32,511 nucleotides of DNA from an uncultured Clostridia bacterium (GTDB lineage Bacteria > Bacillota > Clostridia > Christensenellales > CAG-138): contig CAMVGD010000017.1 of the NCBI GenBank assembly GCA_947166925.1, positions 1-32,511 on the forward strand. Reading direction: 5' to 3'. The position numbers were made by a program, and so were the translations under genes. Of this stretch, positions 15,052 to 23,482 are shown one piece after another (position 1 is the stretch's first letter; each line of letters starts with the position of its first letter). The notes under the pieces are model-generated. The model saw nothing but the letters and a program-made list of their open reading frames with translations. It did not search any database and was not told the origin of the DNA.

Positions 15052-15862
15052 GATCCATGAACCGAAGCGTGTCATCTATTACCGTGACGCCGAAAGCGAA
15101 GACTACGCAGGGACCAACATCAATACCAAGGCGGTCGGCGCGGATTTCCCGTTCGCTCCGATCGGTGTGATCTGGAAGTTCCTTGCGTTTATCGCATACT
15201 ATGTGATCGCGATCCCGCTCGTATTCTTTTACTGCTACGTCGTCTGCGGCTTCCGCGTGAAGAACCGCAAGGCCGTCCGGAAGATCCGGAAGGGCGGATT
15301 CTTCCTCTATGCGAACCATTCGCACTTCACCGACGCGTTCCTTGCTCCGATCGTGGCGTTTCCGAAGCGCGCATACGTCATCGTCGGACCCGATACGGTC
15401 TCCATCAAGGGGCTCCGGAATTTCGTGCAGATGGTCGGCGCGATCCCGATCCCGCAAAGCGTGAAGGGCATGGCGTCGTTCCTTGACGCGGTCCGCCTGC
15501 GCACCGAGGAAAAATGCTGCATCAGCGTGTTCCCCGAGGCGCATATCTGGAACTACTGCACGTTCCTGCGGCCGATGAAAAGCGGTTCGTTCCGCTACCC
15601 CGTCCACCTCGGCGTGCCGAGCGTCGCCGTCGCGGTGACGTACCAGCAGCGGAAGCTCCCGTTTATCCGGCAGCCGAAGCGCACCGTGTTCATTTCGGAT
15701 CCGTTCTATCCCGACGACACGCTTTCCGCAAAGGAAGCGCAGAGAAAGCTGCAGAACGAGGTCGAGACGTTTTTGAAGGACAAGCTCGAGACCTATTCCG
15801 TTTATAAGTACTTCGACTACCGAAAGTCGGAAGAAACAGGGGGCTGTTCAAAAACGCTTTGA
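15044..15862 (+). CDS. Lysophospholipid-type acyltransferase (PlsC/LPLAT family)
   Basis: The 272-residue protein has a hydrophobic N-terminal segment (about 42-68) and an acyltransferase domain. The catalytic H-x4-D motif reads NHSHFTDAF, followed by KGLRNFVQMVGAIPIP and FPEAHIW (the FPEG motif with Ala for Gly). These enzymes acylate lysophosphatidic acid or related lipids on the cytoplasmic face. It is translated with the upstream GT4 gene (8-nt overlap, AGGAG before the start), suggesting a shared glycolipid product. Its last nine or so codons and the TGA lie in the first hairpin of the downstream array, so the C-terminus may have been altered by that repeat. Confidence 0.88.
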   Translation: MSKIHEPKRVIYYRDAESEDYAGTNINTKAVGADFPFAPIGVIWKFLAFIAYYVIAIPLVFFYCYVVCGFRVKNRKAVRKIRKGGFFLYANHSHFTDAFLAPIVAFPKRAYVIVGPDTVSIKGLRNFVQMVGAIPIPQSVKGMASFLDAVRLRTEEKCCISVFPEAHIWNYCTFLRPMKSGSFRYPVHLGVPSVAVAVTYQQRKLPFIRQPKRTVFISDPFYPDDTLSAKEAQRKLQNEVETFLKDKLETYSVYKYFDYRKSEETGGCSKTL

Positions 15863-16066
15863 ACAGCCACAATGAATTCTCGCTTCGCTCCGTGAATTGT
15901 CCTTTGGACATGAATTTCCCCTCGCGGGGAATGAATTGACGCCGAACGGCGTCATGAAGGAAGATTTTCCGTCCGGAAAATCCACATGCATGTGACCTTT
16001 GGTCACAATTCATGCCGAAGGCAATTCATGGCGCAGCCAATTCATGCGGCATAGCCGCAATTCATC
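15842..16066 (+). repeat. Array of short hairpins separated by ATGAATT/AATTCAT spacers
   Basis: At least eight hairpins lie in series: GGCTGTTCAAA/TTTGAACAGCC, GTCC/GGAC, TTCCCC/GGGGAA, TGACGCCG/CGGCGTCA, GATTTTCCG/CGGAAAATC, GTGACC/GGTCAC, GCC/GGC, GGC/GCC and GCGGC/GCCGC. The spacers are ATGAATT on the left (15872, 15910, 15931, with variants at 15892 and 15953) and its reverse complement AATTCAT on the right (16007, 16023, 16039, 16059). The whole block is therefore also a large inverted structure. No coding sequence is seen in this 200-nt stretch. Confidence 0.85.
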
Positions 16067-16112
16067 GGGGATGTTAAAAACTGACAATCAGTTTCTTAAC
16101 ATCCCCTTTTTT
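16067..16112 (+). terminator. Intrinsic terminator after the acyltransferase operon and hairpin array
   Basis: The stem GGGGATGTTAA/TTAACATCCCC is extended inside by AAACTG/CAGTTT, and six T (16107-16112) follow. It ends the GT4/acyltransferase unit and separates it from the galM promoter. Stem sequence and layout resemble the terminator at 12-50. Confidence 0.92.
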
Positions 16113-16123
16113 ATGCGAAATCG

Positions 16124-16152
16124 TTGCCTTTTGCTTCCCCGTTTTGTATAAT
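16124..16152 (+). promoter_or_regulatory. Promoter of the galactoside operon
   Basis: TTGCCT (16124-16129), a 17-nt spacer and TATAAT (16147-16152) lie 29 nt before the galM start, which is preceded by ACGGGGAGG. No obvious operator palindrome was seen here. Confidence 0.7.
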
Positions 16153-16181
16153 AGGAATATCTGTGACGGGGAGGAACGGAC

Positions 16182-17162
16182 ATGATCACACAAAAACTGT
16201 TCGGCGTGACAAAGGACGGGCACAAAGTCCATGCTTACACGATCACAAACGAGCGCGGGATCTCCGTGACCGTGCTCGATTACGGCGCGACGCTGCAGTC
16301 GGTCGTGCTGCCGCACATGGGAAAAGCCGTCGACGTCGTGCTCGGATATGACACGGTCGCGGAATATGAGCAGAACGACGGATACCTCGGCGCTTCGATC
16401 GGACGGTTCGCCGGCCGTATACCGGGCTCGCTTCTCAGAGTCGGCGATGAAGTCTGTTCCGTCACCGCAAACGAGGGGCTGAATCATCTGCACGGCGGCA
16501 GGGTCGGCTTCGACAAGCGTATGTGGTTCACGGACGTCGGCAATGATGCCGTCATGTTCACGATCGATTCAAAGGACGGCGAGGAAGGATATCCGGGCGA
16601 TCTCCGCTGCACCGTCACATATACACTGTCCGGCGATACGCTGACATACGCCTATACCGGCAAGGCGAACCGCATGACCGCGTGGAATCCGACGAATCAC
16701 GCGTACTGGAACCTGAACGGACACGAGACGGGAGGCGCCCGTCTGCACTGGCTCGAGATCCCCGCAAACCGCTATGTGCCCGTACGCCCCGACAAGATCC
16801 CGATCGCGCTTGAAGCGGACACGGCGGATACGCCGTTTGACTTCCGTTCGTCCCGGATCATCCTGGGCTCGTACGATCACAGCTTCATCCTTTCCGGTGG
16901 TCCGATCCGGCTGTCCGGCAATCAGGGGATCCGCATGGAGATCACGACCGACTGCAAGGCTGTCCAGTTCTATGACGCGGAATATCTCAGCGAGCGCAAG
17001 GGCAAAGGCGGCGCCGTCTATCGCCCGTTCGGCGCGGTCTGTCTGGAAACGCAGGGACGGCAGACGCTTCGCGGGAATTCGGTTTACGAGGAAAATATCC
17101 TGTATGAAGGGCTGCCGCAGACGCGCACGACACAGATCCGATTTTTGTACACGGAGGGTTGA
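16182..17162 (+). CDS. galM: Aldose 1-epimerase (mutarotase)
   Basis: The 326-residue product is a full-length GalM-type enzyme that interconverts the alpha and beta anomers of galactose or glucose. Visible features are DYGATLQSVVLP near the N-terminus, SIGRFAGRI, LHGG with His104, NPTNHAYWNL with catalytic His173, and CLETQ with Glu289 as the probable general base. It is the first gene of a four-gene galactoside operon. The galK ribosome binding site lies inside its last codons. Confidence 0.95.
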   Translation: MITQKLFGVTKDGHKVHAYTITNERGISVTVLDYGATLQSVVLPHMGKAVDVVLGYDTVAEYEQNDGYLGASIGRFAGRIPGSLLRVGDEVCSVTANEGLNHLHGGRVGFDKRMWFTDVGNDAVMFTIDSKDGEEGYPGDLRCTVTYTLSGDTLTYAYTGKANRMTAWNPTNHAYWNLNGHETGGARLHWLEIPANRYVPVRPDKIPIALEADTADTPFDFRSSRIILGSYDHSFILSGGPIRLSGNQGIRMEITTDCKAVQFYDAEYLSERKGKGGAVYRPFGAVCLETQGRQTLRGNSVYEENILYEGLPQTRTTQIRFLYTEG

Positions 17163-17164
17163 AT

Positions 17165-18355
17165 ATGGAATCCATCGAAAACATGCGGAATGAATTCAGA
17201 ACCGTCTTCGGACGCGACGCCGTGCGGGCGTTCACGTCCTGCGGTCGAAGTGAGCTTGTCGGCAACCACACCGACCATCAGCACGGACTCGTGCTTGCCT
17301 GCGGCGTGAATCTGTCCGCCGTGGCGCTTGCCGCGCCGAACGACCGGGACGAGATCCGTCTGGTCTCGAAGGGCTTCCCTCCCTGCTCCGTTGCGCTGAA
17401 CGCACTCGACCCCGATCCGAAGGAATACGGCACGACGACGGCGCTTTTGCGCGGGGTGCTGAGCGGGATCGTGCAGCGCGGCGCATACCCGTTCGGGCTT
17501 GATATCTACGTCGTGTCCAACGTGCTCTCCGGCAGCGGATTAAGCTCCTCCGCGGCGATCGAAGTCCTGCTTGCGGGCGTGATGGAAGGATTTTATCTCG
17601 ACGGCGATCTTGACGAGATCGCGCTTGCCGTGATCGGGCAGCGCGCCGAAAACGTGTATTTCGGAAAGCCCTCGGGTCTGCTCGATCAGATGGCGTGCGC
17701 GCTCGGCGGCATTCAGTTCTTCGACTTTGCCGATCCCGCCGTGCCGACCGCGGAACGTGTCGATTTTGATTTCTCCGGCAGCGGTCACGCGCTCGTCATC
17801 ATCGATTCCGGCGCGGATCACGCAAACCTGACCGACTGCTACGCCGCGATCACGCGCGAGCTTTCCGCGCTTGACGGATTCTTCGGCGCGACGGCGCTGC
17901 GCGACGTGTCTGAGGACGATTTCTACGCCGCTCTGCCGGTGCTCCGCCGCATGTTCGGCGACCGCGCCGTGCTCCGCGCGATGCACGTCTTCGATGAAAA
18001 CAAGCGCGTGCTGGAAGCCAAATCCGCGCTGGAGCGGAACGACTTTTCCGCCTTCCTTGCCGCGCTGAACGCGTCCGGCGAATCGTCCTACACGATGCTG
18101 CAGAACGTCATTGCCGAGGGGCACGAAAACGCGCAGGCGGTCGCGTTTACGATCTGTTACGCGAAAAAGCTTTTGCACGGACGCGGCGCGGTGCGTGTGC
18201 ACGGCGGCGGGTTTGCCGGAACGGTGCTTGCGATCGTGCCGAACGACATGCTCGACGAATTCTGCGCGGGCATGGACCGCGTGCTGACGCCGGGCGCATG
18301 CCATCCGCTTTCGGTGCGCAGGCGCGGCGTTTATGAGCTGCATACGGAGGGCTGA
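17165..18355 (+). CDS. galK: Galactokinase
   Basis: The 396-residue GHMP-family kinase phosphorylates galactose at C1. The signature GRSELVGNHTDHQHG is at about residues 28-41, the GHMP ATP loop LSGSGLSSSAA at about 121-131, and the catalytic Asp is probably Asp174 in PSGLLDQMAC. The third motif is HGGGFAGTVLAI near the C-terminus. The ATG at 17165 was chosen because GGAGGG lies 6 nt upstream; a TTG at 17159 overlaps the galM stop and is less likely. The N-terminal motif has Asn (GNHTDHQ) where E. coli-type enzymes have Glu, a variant I recall in clostridial galactokinases. Confidence 0.95.
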   Translation: MESIENMRNEFRTVFGRDAVRAFTSCGRSELVGNHTDHQHGLVLACGVNLSAVALAAPNDRDEIRLVSKGFPPCSVALNALDPDPKEYGTTTALLRGVLSGIVQRGAYPFGLDIYVVSNVLSGSGLSSSAAIEVLLAGVMEGFYLDGDLDEIALAVIGQRAENVYFGKPSGLLDQMACALGGIQFFDFADPAVPTAERVDFDFSGSGHALVIIDSGADHANLTDCYAAITRELSALDGFFGATALRDVSEDDFYAALPVLRRMFGDRAVLRAMHVFDENKRVLEAKSALERNDFSAFLAALNASGESSYTMLQNVIAEGHENAQAVAFTICYAKKLLHGRGAVRVHGGGFAGTVLAIVPNDMLDEFCAGMDRVLTPGACHPLSVRRRGVYELHTEG

Positions 18356-18359
18356 GGCT

Positions 18360-19661
18360 ATGCGCAAACGGTTCTGGATCGCGCTGTTCGTCTTCAGTCT
18401 GATCGGACAGGTCGCATGGGTCGTTGAAAACATGTATTTCAACGTCTTTATCTACCACATGTTCAACGCGTCGCAGAGCGATATCGCGCTGATGGTGCAG
18501 GCAAGCGCCGTTTCCGCGACGCTGACAACGCTGCTGATCGGCGCGCTCTCCGACCGGCTCGGCAGGCGCAAGGCGTTCATCACGATCGGCTACATCCTCT
18601 GGGGGATCTCGATTTTGTGCTTCGCCGCGCTGCGCGTCGACTGGATCGCAAAAGTGTTCCCCGCCGCTGCGCAGAACGCCGCAAAAGCCGCTTCGATCGG
18701 CGTCACGCTTGTGATCGTATTCGACTGCATCATGACGTTTTTCGGCTCGACCGCAAACGACGCGTGCTTCAACGCCTGGCTCACAGACAGCACGGACGAT
18801 ACGAACCGCGGCAAGGCGGAAGGCGTCAACGCCATGATGCCGCTCGTCGCGATCCTCGTCGTATTCGGCGGGACCATGTGGACGCAGAAGGACAATGCCG
18901 CGCACTGGACGATCCTGTTCCTGATCATCGGAGGGATCGTGCTCGTTTCGGGCGTGCTCGGTTTTTTCCTGATCGACGAAAAGCCGCAGACCGGTCTGTG
19001 TCCGGACGGATACTTCCGAACGCTGTTTTACGGCTTCCGTCCGCGTGTCATCCGCGAAAACCGGGATCTGTACGTTTCGCTGATCTTCTTCACCGTCTTC
19101 GGGATCTCGATCCAGGTCTTTATGCCGTACCTGATCCTGTACTATACCGAGGCGCTGCATCTTGACAACTATGTGCTGATCATGGCGCCGGCGATCGTAC
19201 TCGCCGCCGTCGCGACCGCGTTCTACGGACGTCTGTACGACAGGATCGGGTATCGGAAATCGCTCGTTCCCGCGCTGCTCGTTCTGCTCGCGGGCTATGC
19301 CGTCCTCTATCTGTTCCGCAACACCGCGCTCGTGTTCGTCGGCTCGCTGCTGATGATGTGCGGATATCTTTCCGGCATGGCCGTGTTCGGCGCGCGCATC
19401 CGCGACTGTACGCCGACCGGCATGGCAGGCAGGTTCCAGGGACTTCGCATCATCGGACAGGTCCTGATCCCCGGCGTCGTCGGTCCCGAGATCGGCAAAC
19501 TCGTGCTGATGGGCGCGGAAACGGTCAAAAACGACGACGGCACGTTTTCGTTCATTCCGAATGCGAATATCTTTTTGTGGGCGGGCGTCGTGCTGCTGCC
19601 CGTCGCCGCGTTGAGCATTTTGCTGCTCCTTCGCCGCAGGGAGGACGCGAACCATGCTTAA
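18360..19661 (+). CDS. MFS transporter, probable sugar (galactoside) transporter
   Basis: The 433-residue protein has about 12 hydrophobic segments. The MFS signature GALSDRLGRRKAF lies between TM2 and TM3, and a related GRLYDRIGYRKSL lies at the same place in the second half. The ATG at 18360 was chosen as the first start after the galK stop, with GGAGG at 18346-18350. An in-frame ATG at 18333 lies inside galK. It sits between galK and a GH2 glycosidase gene (8-nt overlap), so import of a galactoside is the likely job. No sugar specificity can be read from the sequence. Confidence 0.88.
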   Translation: MRKRFWIALFVFSLIGQVAWVVENMYFNVFIYHMFNASQSDIALMVQASAVSATLTTLLIGALSDRLGRRKAFITIGYILWGISILCFAALRVDWIAKVFPAAAQNAAKAASIGVTLVIVFDCIMTFFGSTANDACFNAWLTDSTDDTNRGKAEGVNAMMPLVAILVVFGGTMWTQKDNAAHWTILFLIIGGIVLVSGVLGFFLIDEKPQTGLCPDGYFRTLFYGFRPRVIRENRDLYVSLIFFTVFGISIQVFMPYLILYYTEALHLDNYVLIMAPAIVLAAVATAFYGRLYDRIGYRKSLVPALLVLLAGYAVLYLFRNTALVFVGSLLMMCGYLSGMAVFGARIRDCTPTGMAGRFQGLRIIGQVLIPGVVGPEIGKLVLMGAETVKNDDGTFSFIPNANIFLWAGVVLLPVAALSILLLLRRREDANHA

Positions 19662-21297
19662 CGCCTATCCGCGTCCGCAGCTCCGACGCGAAAGCTTCAT
19701 CAATCTCAACGGCGCGTGGGACTTTGCCGTCACGGACGGCGGGTATCCTGCGCGCTTTTCGGACAAGATCAACGTCCCCTATCCGCCCGAAGCGCCGCTG
19801 TCCGGCGTCTGCCGCCGCATCCGTCCCGACGAGACGATGTGGTACCGCCGCCGCTTTCCGCGTCCCGAACATACGGAAGGCGAGCGCGTGATCCTGCATT
19901 TCGGCGCAGTCGATCAGATCGCCGAGGTGCTTCTGAACGGAACGCTACTCGGGCGTCACGCAGGCGGGTATCTGCCGTTCTTCTTCGACGTCACCGACGC
20001 GCTGCAGGACGACAACGAGCTCGTCGTCAACGCGATCGACACGCTCGACCACACCTTTCCGTGGGGCAAGCAGAAGCAGAAGCCGGGCGGCATGTGGTAT
20101 ACGCCGTTTTCCGGCGTCTGGCAGACGGTCTGGATGGAGGTCGTCCCCGCGGTCTATGTCACGGATCTGAAGCTCACGCCGCAACTTGACGCGATCACGA
20201 TCGCGGTCGGGACGAACGCGCCGTTCCCCGGCGCCGTCCTTACAATCGAAACGCCGAACGCGCCGATCCGTGTCGACATGCGCGCTCCCGAAGTCACGGT
20301 TCCCATCCCCGATCCGCGTCTGTGGACGCCCGAAACGCCGCATCTGTACCCGTTTACGGTGCAGTGCGGCGCAGATACCGTCCGCTCCTATTTTGCGCTG
20401 CGAACGATCTCTCAGGGCGTCGTAAACGGCGTGCCGCGGCTGCTTCTGAACGGAAAGCCGTATTTCTTCCACGGTCTTCTGGATCAGGGTTATGATCCGG
20501 GCGGGCTCTGTCTGCCGCCGGACGACGAAGGGTACGCACGCGACGTTCTTGCCGCAAAAGCGCAGGGCTTCAATACGCTTCGCAAGCACATCAGGATCGA
20601 ACCGCTTCCGTTCTACGAAGCGTGCGACCAGCTCGGCATGCTGGTGATCCAGGACTTCGTGAACAACGGCAAATACCGATACCTGCATGATACCGTGCTT
20701 CCGACGATCGGATTCAAGCGGCTGCGCGAAGAAGGAGCCGACCGCAAAAATCCCGCGCAAAGCATATTTCTGGCGACTGCCGAAGGGACGATCGCGCATC
20801 TTTATAACGCACCGTGCATCGCCGGCTGGACGATCTTCAACGAGGGCTGGGGGCAATTCTCGGCAGATCGCGTATATGATACGCTGAAGCCGCTCGATCC
20901 GACCCGGTTCTTTGATACGACCTCCGGCTGGTTCCGCAAAAAGAAAAGCGACGTACGGAGCGAACACGTGTACTTTCACAAATTCCGGACGGAGCGCTCG
21001 GAAAAACCGCTGCTGCTTTCGGAATTCGGCGGCTACGTCCTTACGGACGATCCCAAGCGGAAATACGGCTACAAGTTCTTTGCGGATCGCGACGCCTATC
21101 AGAAGGCGGTGTCGCAGCTGTACCGCGACGAGATCCTGCCCGCGATCCCGCAGGGATTATGCGGCGCGATCTATACGCAGCTGACCGACGTGGAAAGCGA
21201 GGAAAACGGCATTCTTTCGTATGATCGTTCCACGGTCAAAACGGATCCGGACGAAATGCGGGCGATCGCGGCAGAGCTGATGAACGCGATCCGATGA
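19654..21297 (+). CDS. Glycoside hydrolase family 2 (probable beta-galactosidase)
   Basis: The 547-residue protein has a sugar-binding jelly-roll domain (about 10-165; FINLNGAWDF, PGGMWYTPFSGVWQTVWME), a short Ig-like domain (about 170-250) and a TIM barrel (about 265-545). The probable acid/base is Glu397 in FNEGWGQF and the nucleophile is Glu457 in LLLSEFGGY. It has no signal peptide, so it acts in the cytoplasm on imported oligosaccharide. At about half the length of E. coli LacZ it belongs to the short GH2 group. The galM-galK context favours a galactoside substrate, but glucuronidase or mannosidase activity cannot be excluded from sequence alone. Confidence 0.9.
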   Translation: MLNAYPRPQLRRESFINLNGAWDFAVTDGGYPARFSDKINVPYPPEAPLSGVCRRIRPDETMWYRRRFPRPEHTEGERVILHFGAVDQIAEVLLNGTLLGRHAGGYLPFFFDVTDALQDDNELVVNAIDTLDHTFPWGKQKQKPGGMWYTPFSGVWQTVWMEVVPAVYVTDLKLTPQLDAITIAVGTNAPFPGAVLTIETPNAPIRVDMRAPEVTVPIPDPRLWTPETPHLYPFTVQCGADTVRSYFALRTISQGVVNGVPRLLLNGKPYFFHGLLDQGYDPGGLCLPPDDEGYARDVLAAKAQGFNTLRKHIRIEPLPFYEACDQLGMLVIQDFVNNGKYRYLHDTVLPTIGFKRLREEGADRKNPAQSIFLATAEGTIAHLYNAPCIAGWTIFNEGWGQFSADRVYDTLKPLDPTRFFDTTSGWFRKKKSDVRSEHVYFHKFRTERSEKPLLLSEFGGYVLTDDPKRKYGYKFFADRDAYQKAVSQLYRDEILPAIPQGLCGAIYTQLTDVESEENGILSYDRSTVKTDPDEMRAIAAELMNAIR

Positions 21298-21301
21298 CAG
21301 C

Positions 21302-21346
21302 AAAAAACAGACGCTTTGCGGCATAGGAGCCGGAAGCGTCTGTTTT
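21302..21346. terminator. Terminator between convergent units (GH2 and the secreted protein)
   Basis: A 13-bp stem AAAACAGACGCTT/AAGCGTCTGTTTT with a 17-nt loop lies 4-50 nt after the GH2 stop. It has A-runs on one side and T-runs on the other, so it can serve both the plus-strand galactoside operon and the convergent minus-strand gene ending at 21364. Confidence 0.9.
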
Positions 21347-21363
21347 GATACTTTTATTTCGCA

Positions 21364-22986
21364 TCATCCGCAGCGCAGCAGCGAATGCCCTTCCTCCTGC
21401 TGCAGTTTTGCCGTCACCAGCACGCTGCAGGTCGTCTCTGCGGAGCCGTCGGCGCTGTATATGCGGATCGTCGCCGTGCCCGGGCTGAGCGCGGTCAGGC
21501 GCCCGTCGCGATCGACCCGGACGACAGCCGGATCGGAGCTTTCAAAGCGCAGCTCACCGGTCGGAACATCGGACGGCGTGACCGTCACCTGCAGATCGGC
21601 GGCTTCGCCTGTTAACAGCTCGATCACCGTTTCCGCAAGAACGATCTGCTGTACGGAGAGCACCTCGCTGTCCGTGATTGCCGCCGGCGCAGACGAAGGG
21701 CTTGCCGCGGGGATCGCGCGCGTCTCCAGCGGCGCGCCGCAGACGCTGCAGAAAAGCGTCTCCTCCCCCGCCTCGTCCGGTCCCGCCGCCTTCGTGACGG
21801 TCCAATCCCCGGGCGTATGCCCCGCCGCGGGGATCGTTTCGATGTAGGTGTCGCCGCAGAACACACAGGTATAGACCGCCTTCCCCGCTTCCGTGCAGGT
21901 CGCCTGCACGATGTCTTCGGCGTACTTGTGCTGCGGTTTTGTATAATCGTCGCGGTAGGTATAGCCGCAGGTTTCGCAGGTATAGGACGTATAGCCCCAG
22001 GCCGTGCAGGTCGGTTCCGTAACGACCGAACGATAGGAAGGCGCTTCGCAGGATTCCGGACGCATCGGGACTGCAGTGTTGCGGTAGGTGAAATCGAAGT
22101 GCAGCTCTTTGTTGTGCGTCAGATAACAGTCTCCCGCGCAGTTTTCGCCGATGATCGCTTCGCAATACGCACGCTTCGAGGGCGTGACCTCAAAGAAGCG
22201 GATCTCCGCGTCGACGCTTGAATCCCGGATGAAATGCATCTTTCCTTTATAGCCGCGCCGCAGCTTGAACATGCCGACCATGCCGCCGTTGTGCGCATAA
22301 CCGTAGATGTCGGCATATCCGCGCGTGTACGCCGTGCAGTCCTTGATGTTGCCGCAGCCCGAAGCATAGACGCCGCCGAGGAATTCCTCGCAGAGAACGT
22401 CCGGATTGACGTCGAGGAATACGAGCTCCGCCTCGACCGCGCACTGCTCGAAATCGCTGCCTTCGGAGAACCCGACGATCCCGCCGACGCCGCAGTTTAT
22501 CGCGGAAATCGTCATCGTGCTGCGCACGGACACCGTGCAGTCTGAGATCACGGTGTTCTTTGCGTATCCTGCGATCGCGCCGGAGAAGCAGTTCCGATCC
22601 GTTTCGATCGCGATCTTCACGTTCAGCAGCGTCAGGTCCCTGATCTGCGCGTCGGTCACGACGGAGAACAGTCCGGCGCACGACGTGTCGTATTCGACGC
22701 GGTTGCCGTCATAGGTCACGGCCGTATCTTCGCCGGTCCGCGTGACGGTCAGGTTCCCGATCGTGTGCCCCGCGCCGTCAAATGTTCCGGAAAACGGGAT
22801 CGGCGTCCACGGCTCGCCGCAAAGATCGATGTCCGCCGTCAGCACATAGCTGCCGGACGGCGCGTCCGCAATGCGCATCAGGTCTTCGCGCGTGGCAATT
22901 TCCACGGCGTCCTCTTTTGCGTCCGCTGCGGGAAACACCGCGCAGAGCAGCAGTATGACGATCATAAGCACGGAGATCTTTTTCAT
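21364..22986 (-). CDS. Secreted protein with GLUG-like, Cys-rich repeat and Big2 domains
   Basis: The 540-residue product has a signal peptide (MKKISVLMIVILLLCAVFPAADA, likely cut near residue 23). A beta-helical, GLUG-like region follows (about 28-300; PFSGTFDGAGHTIGNLTV, AGLFSVV, GGIVGFS, GGMVGMF). Next come three Cys-rich modules (about 315-435; EPTCTAWGYTSYTCETCGYTY, ATCTEAGKAVYTCVFCGDTY and ETLFCSVCGAPLE). A bacterial Ig-like group 2 domain closes the protein (about 455-530). Such modules are common in secreted proteins of gut Clostridia, probably for carbohydrate or surface binding. No LPXTG or SLH anchor was found, and the Cys pairs suggest metal binding or disulfides. Confidence 0.85.
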   Translation of the reverse strand: MKKISVLMIVILLLCAVFPAADAKEDAVEIATREDLMRIADAPSGSYVLTADIDLCGEPWTPIPFSGTFDGAGHTIGNLTVTRTGEDTAVTYDGNRVEYDTSCAGLFSVVTDAQIRDLTLLNVKIAIETDRNCFSGAIAGYAKNTVISDCTVSVRSTMTISAINCGVGGIVGFSEGSDFEQCAVEAELVFLDVNPDVLCEEFLGGVYASGCGNIKDCTAYTRGYADIYGYAHNGGMVGMFKLRRGYKGKMHFIRDSSVDAEIRFFEVTPSKRAYCEAIIGENCAGDCYLTHNKELHFDFTYRNTAVPMRPESCEAPSYRSVVTEPTCTAWGYTSYTCETCGYTYRDDYTKPQHKYAEDIVQATCTEAGKAVYTCVFCGDTYIETIPAAGHTPGDWTVTKAAGPDEAGEETLFCSVCGAPLETRAIPAASPSSAPAAITDSEVLSVQQIVLAETVIELLTGEAADLQVTVTPSDVPTGELRFESSDPAVVRVDRDGRLTALSPGTATIRIYSADGSAETTCSVLVTAKLQQEEGHSLLRCG

Positions 22987-23025
22987 CCGGTATCCTCTCT
23001 TTCCCGACGTCCAAAGATTATTATC

Positions 23026-23054
23026 AGTATACCATACGGATCCGGTTCCGTAAA
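23026..23054 (-). promoter_or_regulatory. Promoter of the secreted GLUG/Big2 protein gene
   Basis: On the minus strand TTTACG (23049-23054), a 17-nt spacer and TATACT (23026-23031) lie about 39 nt before the start codon, which has AGAGAGG as ribosome binding site. Confidence 0.5.
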
Positions 23055-23063
23055 TGCCTCAGC

Positions 23064-23086
23064 AAAAAAGGACCGCGATGCGGTCC
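23064..23086 (-). terminator. Intrinsic terminator of the HU gene
   Basis: On the minus strand GGACCGC/GCGGTCC with a 3-nt loop is followed by six T. It lies 22 nt beyond the HU stop codon. Confidence 0.92.
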
Positions 23087-23107
23087 TTTCCGTGTGTATC
23101 AAATGAA

Positions 23108-23380
23108 TTAGTTGAGAGCGTCCTTCAGAGCCTTGCCTGCCTTGAATGCAGCTGCCTTGGTCGCCGCGATCTCGATCTCCTTGCCGGTTGCCGGGTTGTG
23201 GCCCTTGCGTGCCGGACGGGTCTTCGCTTCAAAGGTGCCGAAGCCGACGACGGAAACCTTCTCGCCTGCCTTGAGCGCATCGACGATGGTGCAAACAACC
23301 GCGTTCACGGCCTTCTCTGCGTCCTTCTTGGACAGCTCGCTCTTTTCCGCAACTGCTGCGATGAGTTCAGTTTTGTTCAT
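23108..23380 (-). CDS. hup: HU-family DNA-binding protein
   Basis: The 90-residue protein is a complete HU homologue: [25 protein letters not shown] at the N-terminus, [28 protein letters not shown] for the DNA-binding arm, and a C-terminal helix. It bends and compacts DNA. The ATG at 23380 follows ACGGAGG with 7 nt spacing; an ATG nine codons upstream is less likely because it precedes the ribosome binding site. The order flippase-mazG-hup is a conserved Firmicutes arrangement. Here hup also has its own promoter, with a small inverted repeat GTTAAG/CTTAAC (23410-23426) in the leader. Confidence 0.97.
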   Translation of the reverse strand: MNKTELIAAVAEKSELSKKDAEKAVNAVVCTIVDALKAGEKVSVVGFGTFEAKTRPARKGHNPATGKEIEIAATKAAAFKAGKALKDALN

Positions 23381-23437
23381 GATTATTCCTCCGTAAATGA
23401 TTTTCAAAAGTTAAGTTACTCTTAACGAGCAGAGCCT

Positions 23438-23466
23438 ATTTTACCAATCAAATCTGCATTCGTCAA
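23438..23466 (-). promoter_or_regulatory. Promoter of the HU gene
   Basis: On the minus strand TTGACG (23461-23466), a 17-nt spacer and TAAAAT (23438-23443) lie 57 nt before the HU start. The pair falls in the 100-nt gap after mazG. Confidence 0.75.
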
Positions 23467-23482
23467 GACCCAAATTGCCATT

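Noticed and set aside
15842-16066. A CRISPR array.
   Set aside because: The constant units are only 7 nt, change orientation midway, and the intervening segments are self-complementary hairpins rather than unique spacers. No cas gene is present.
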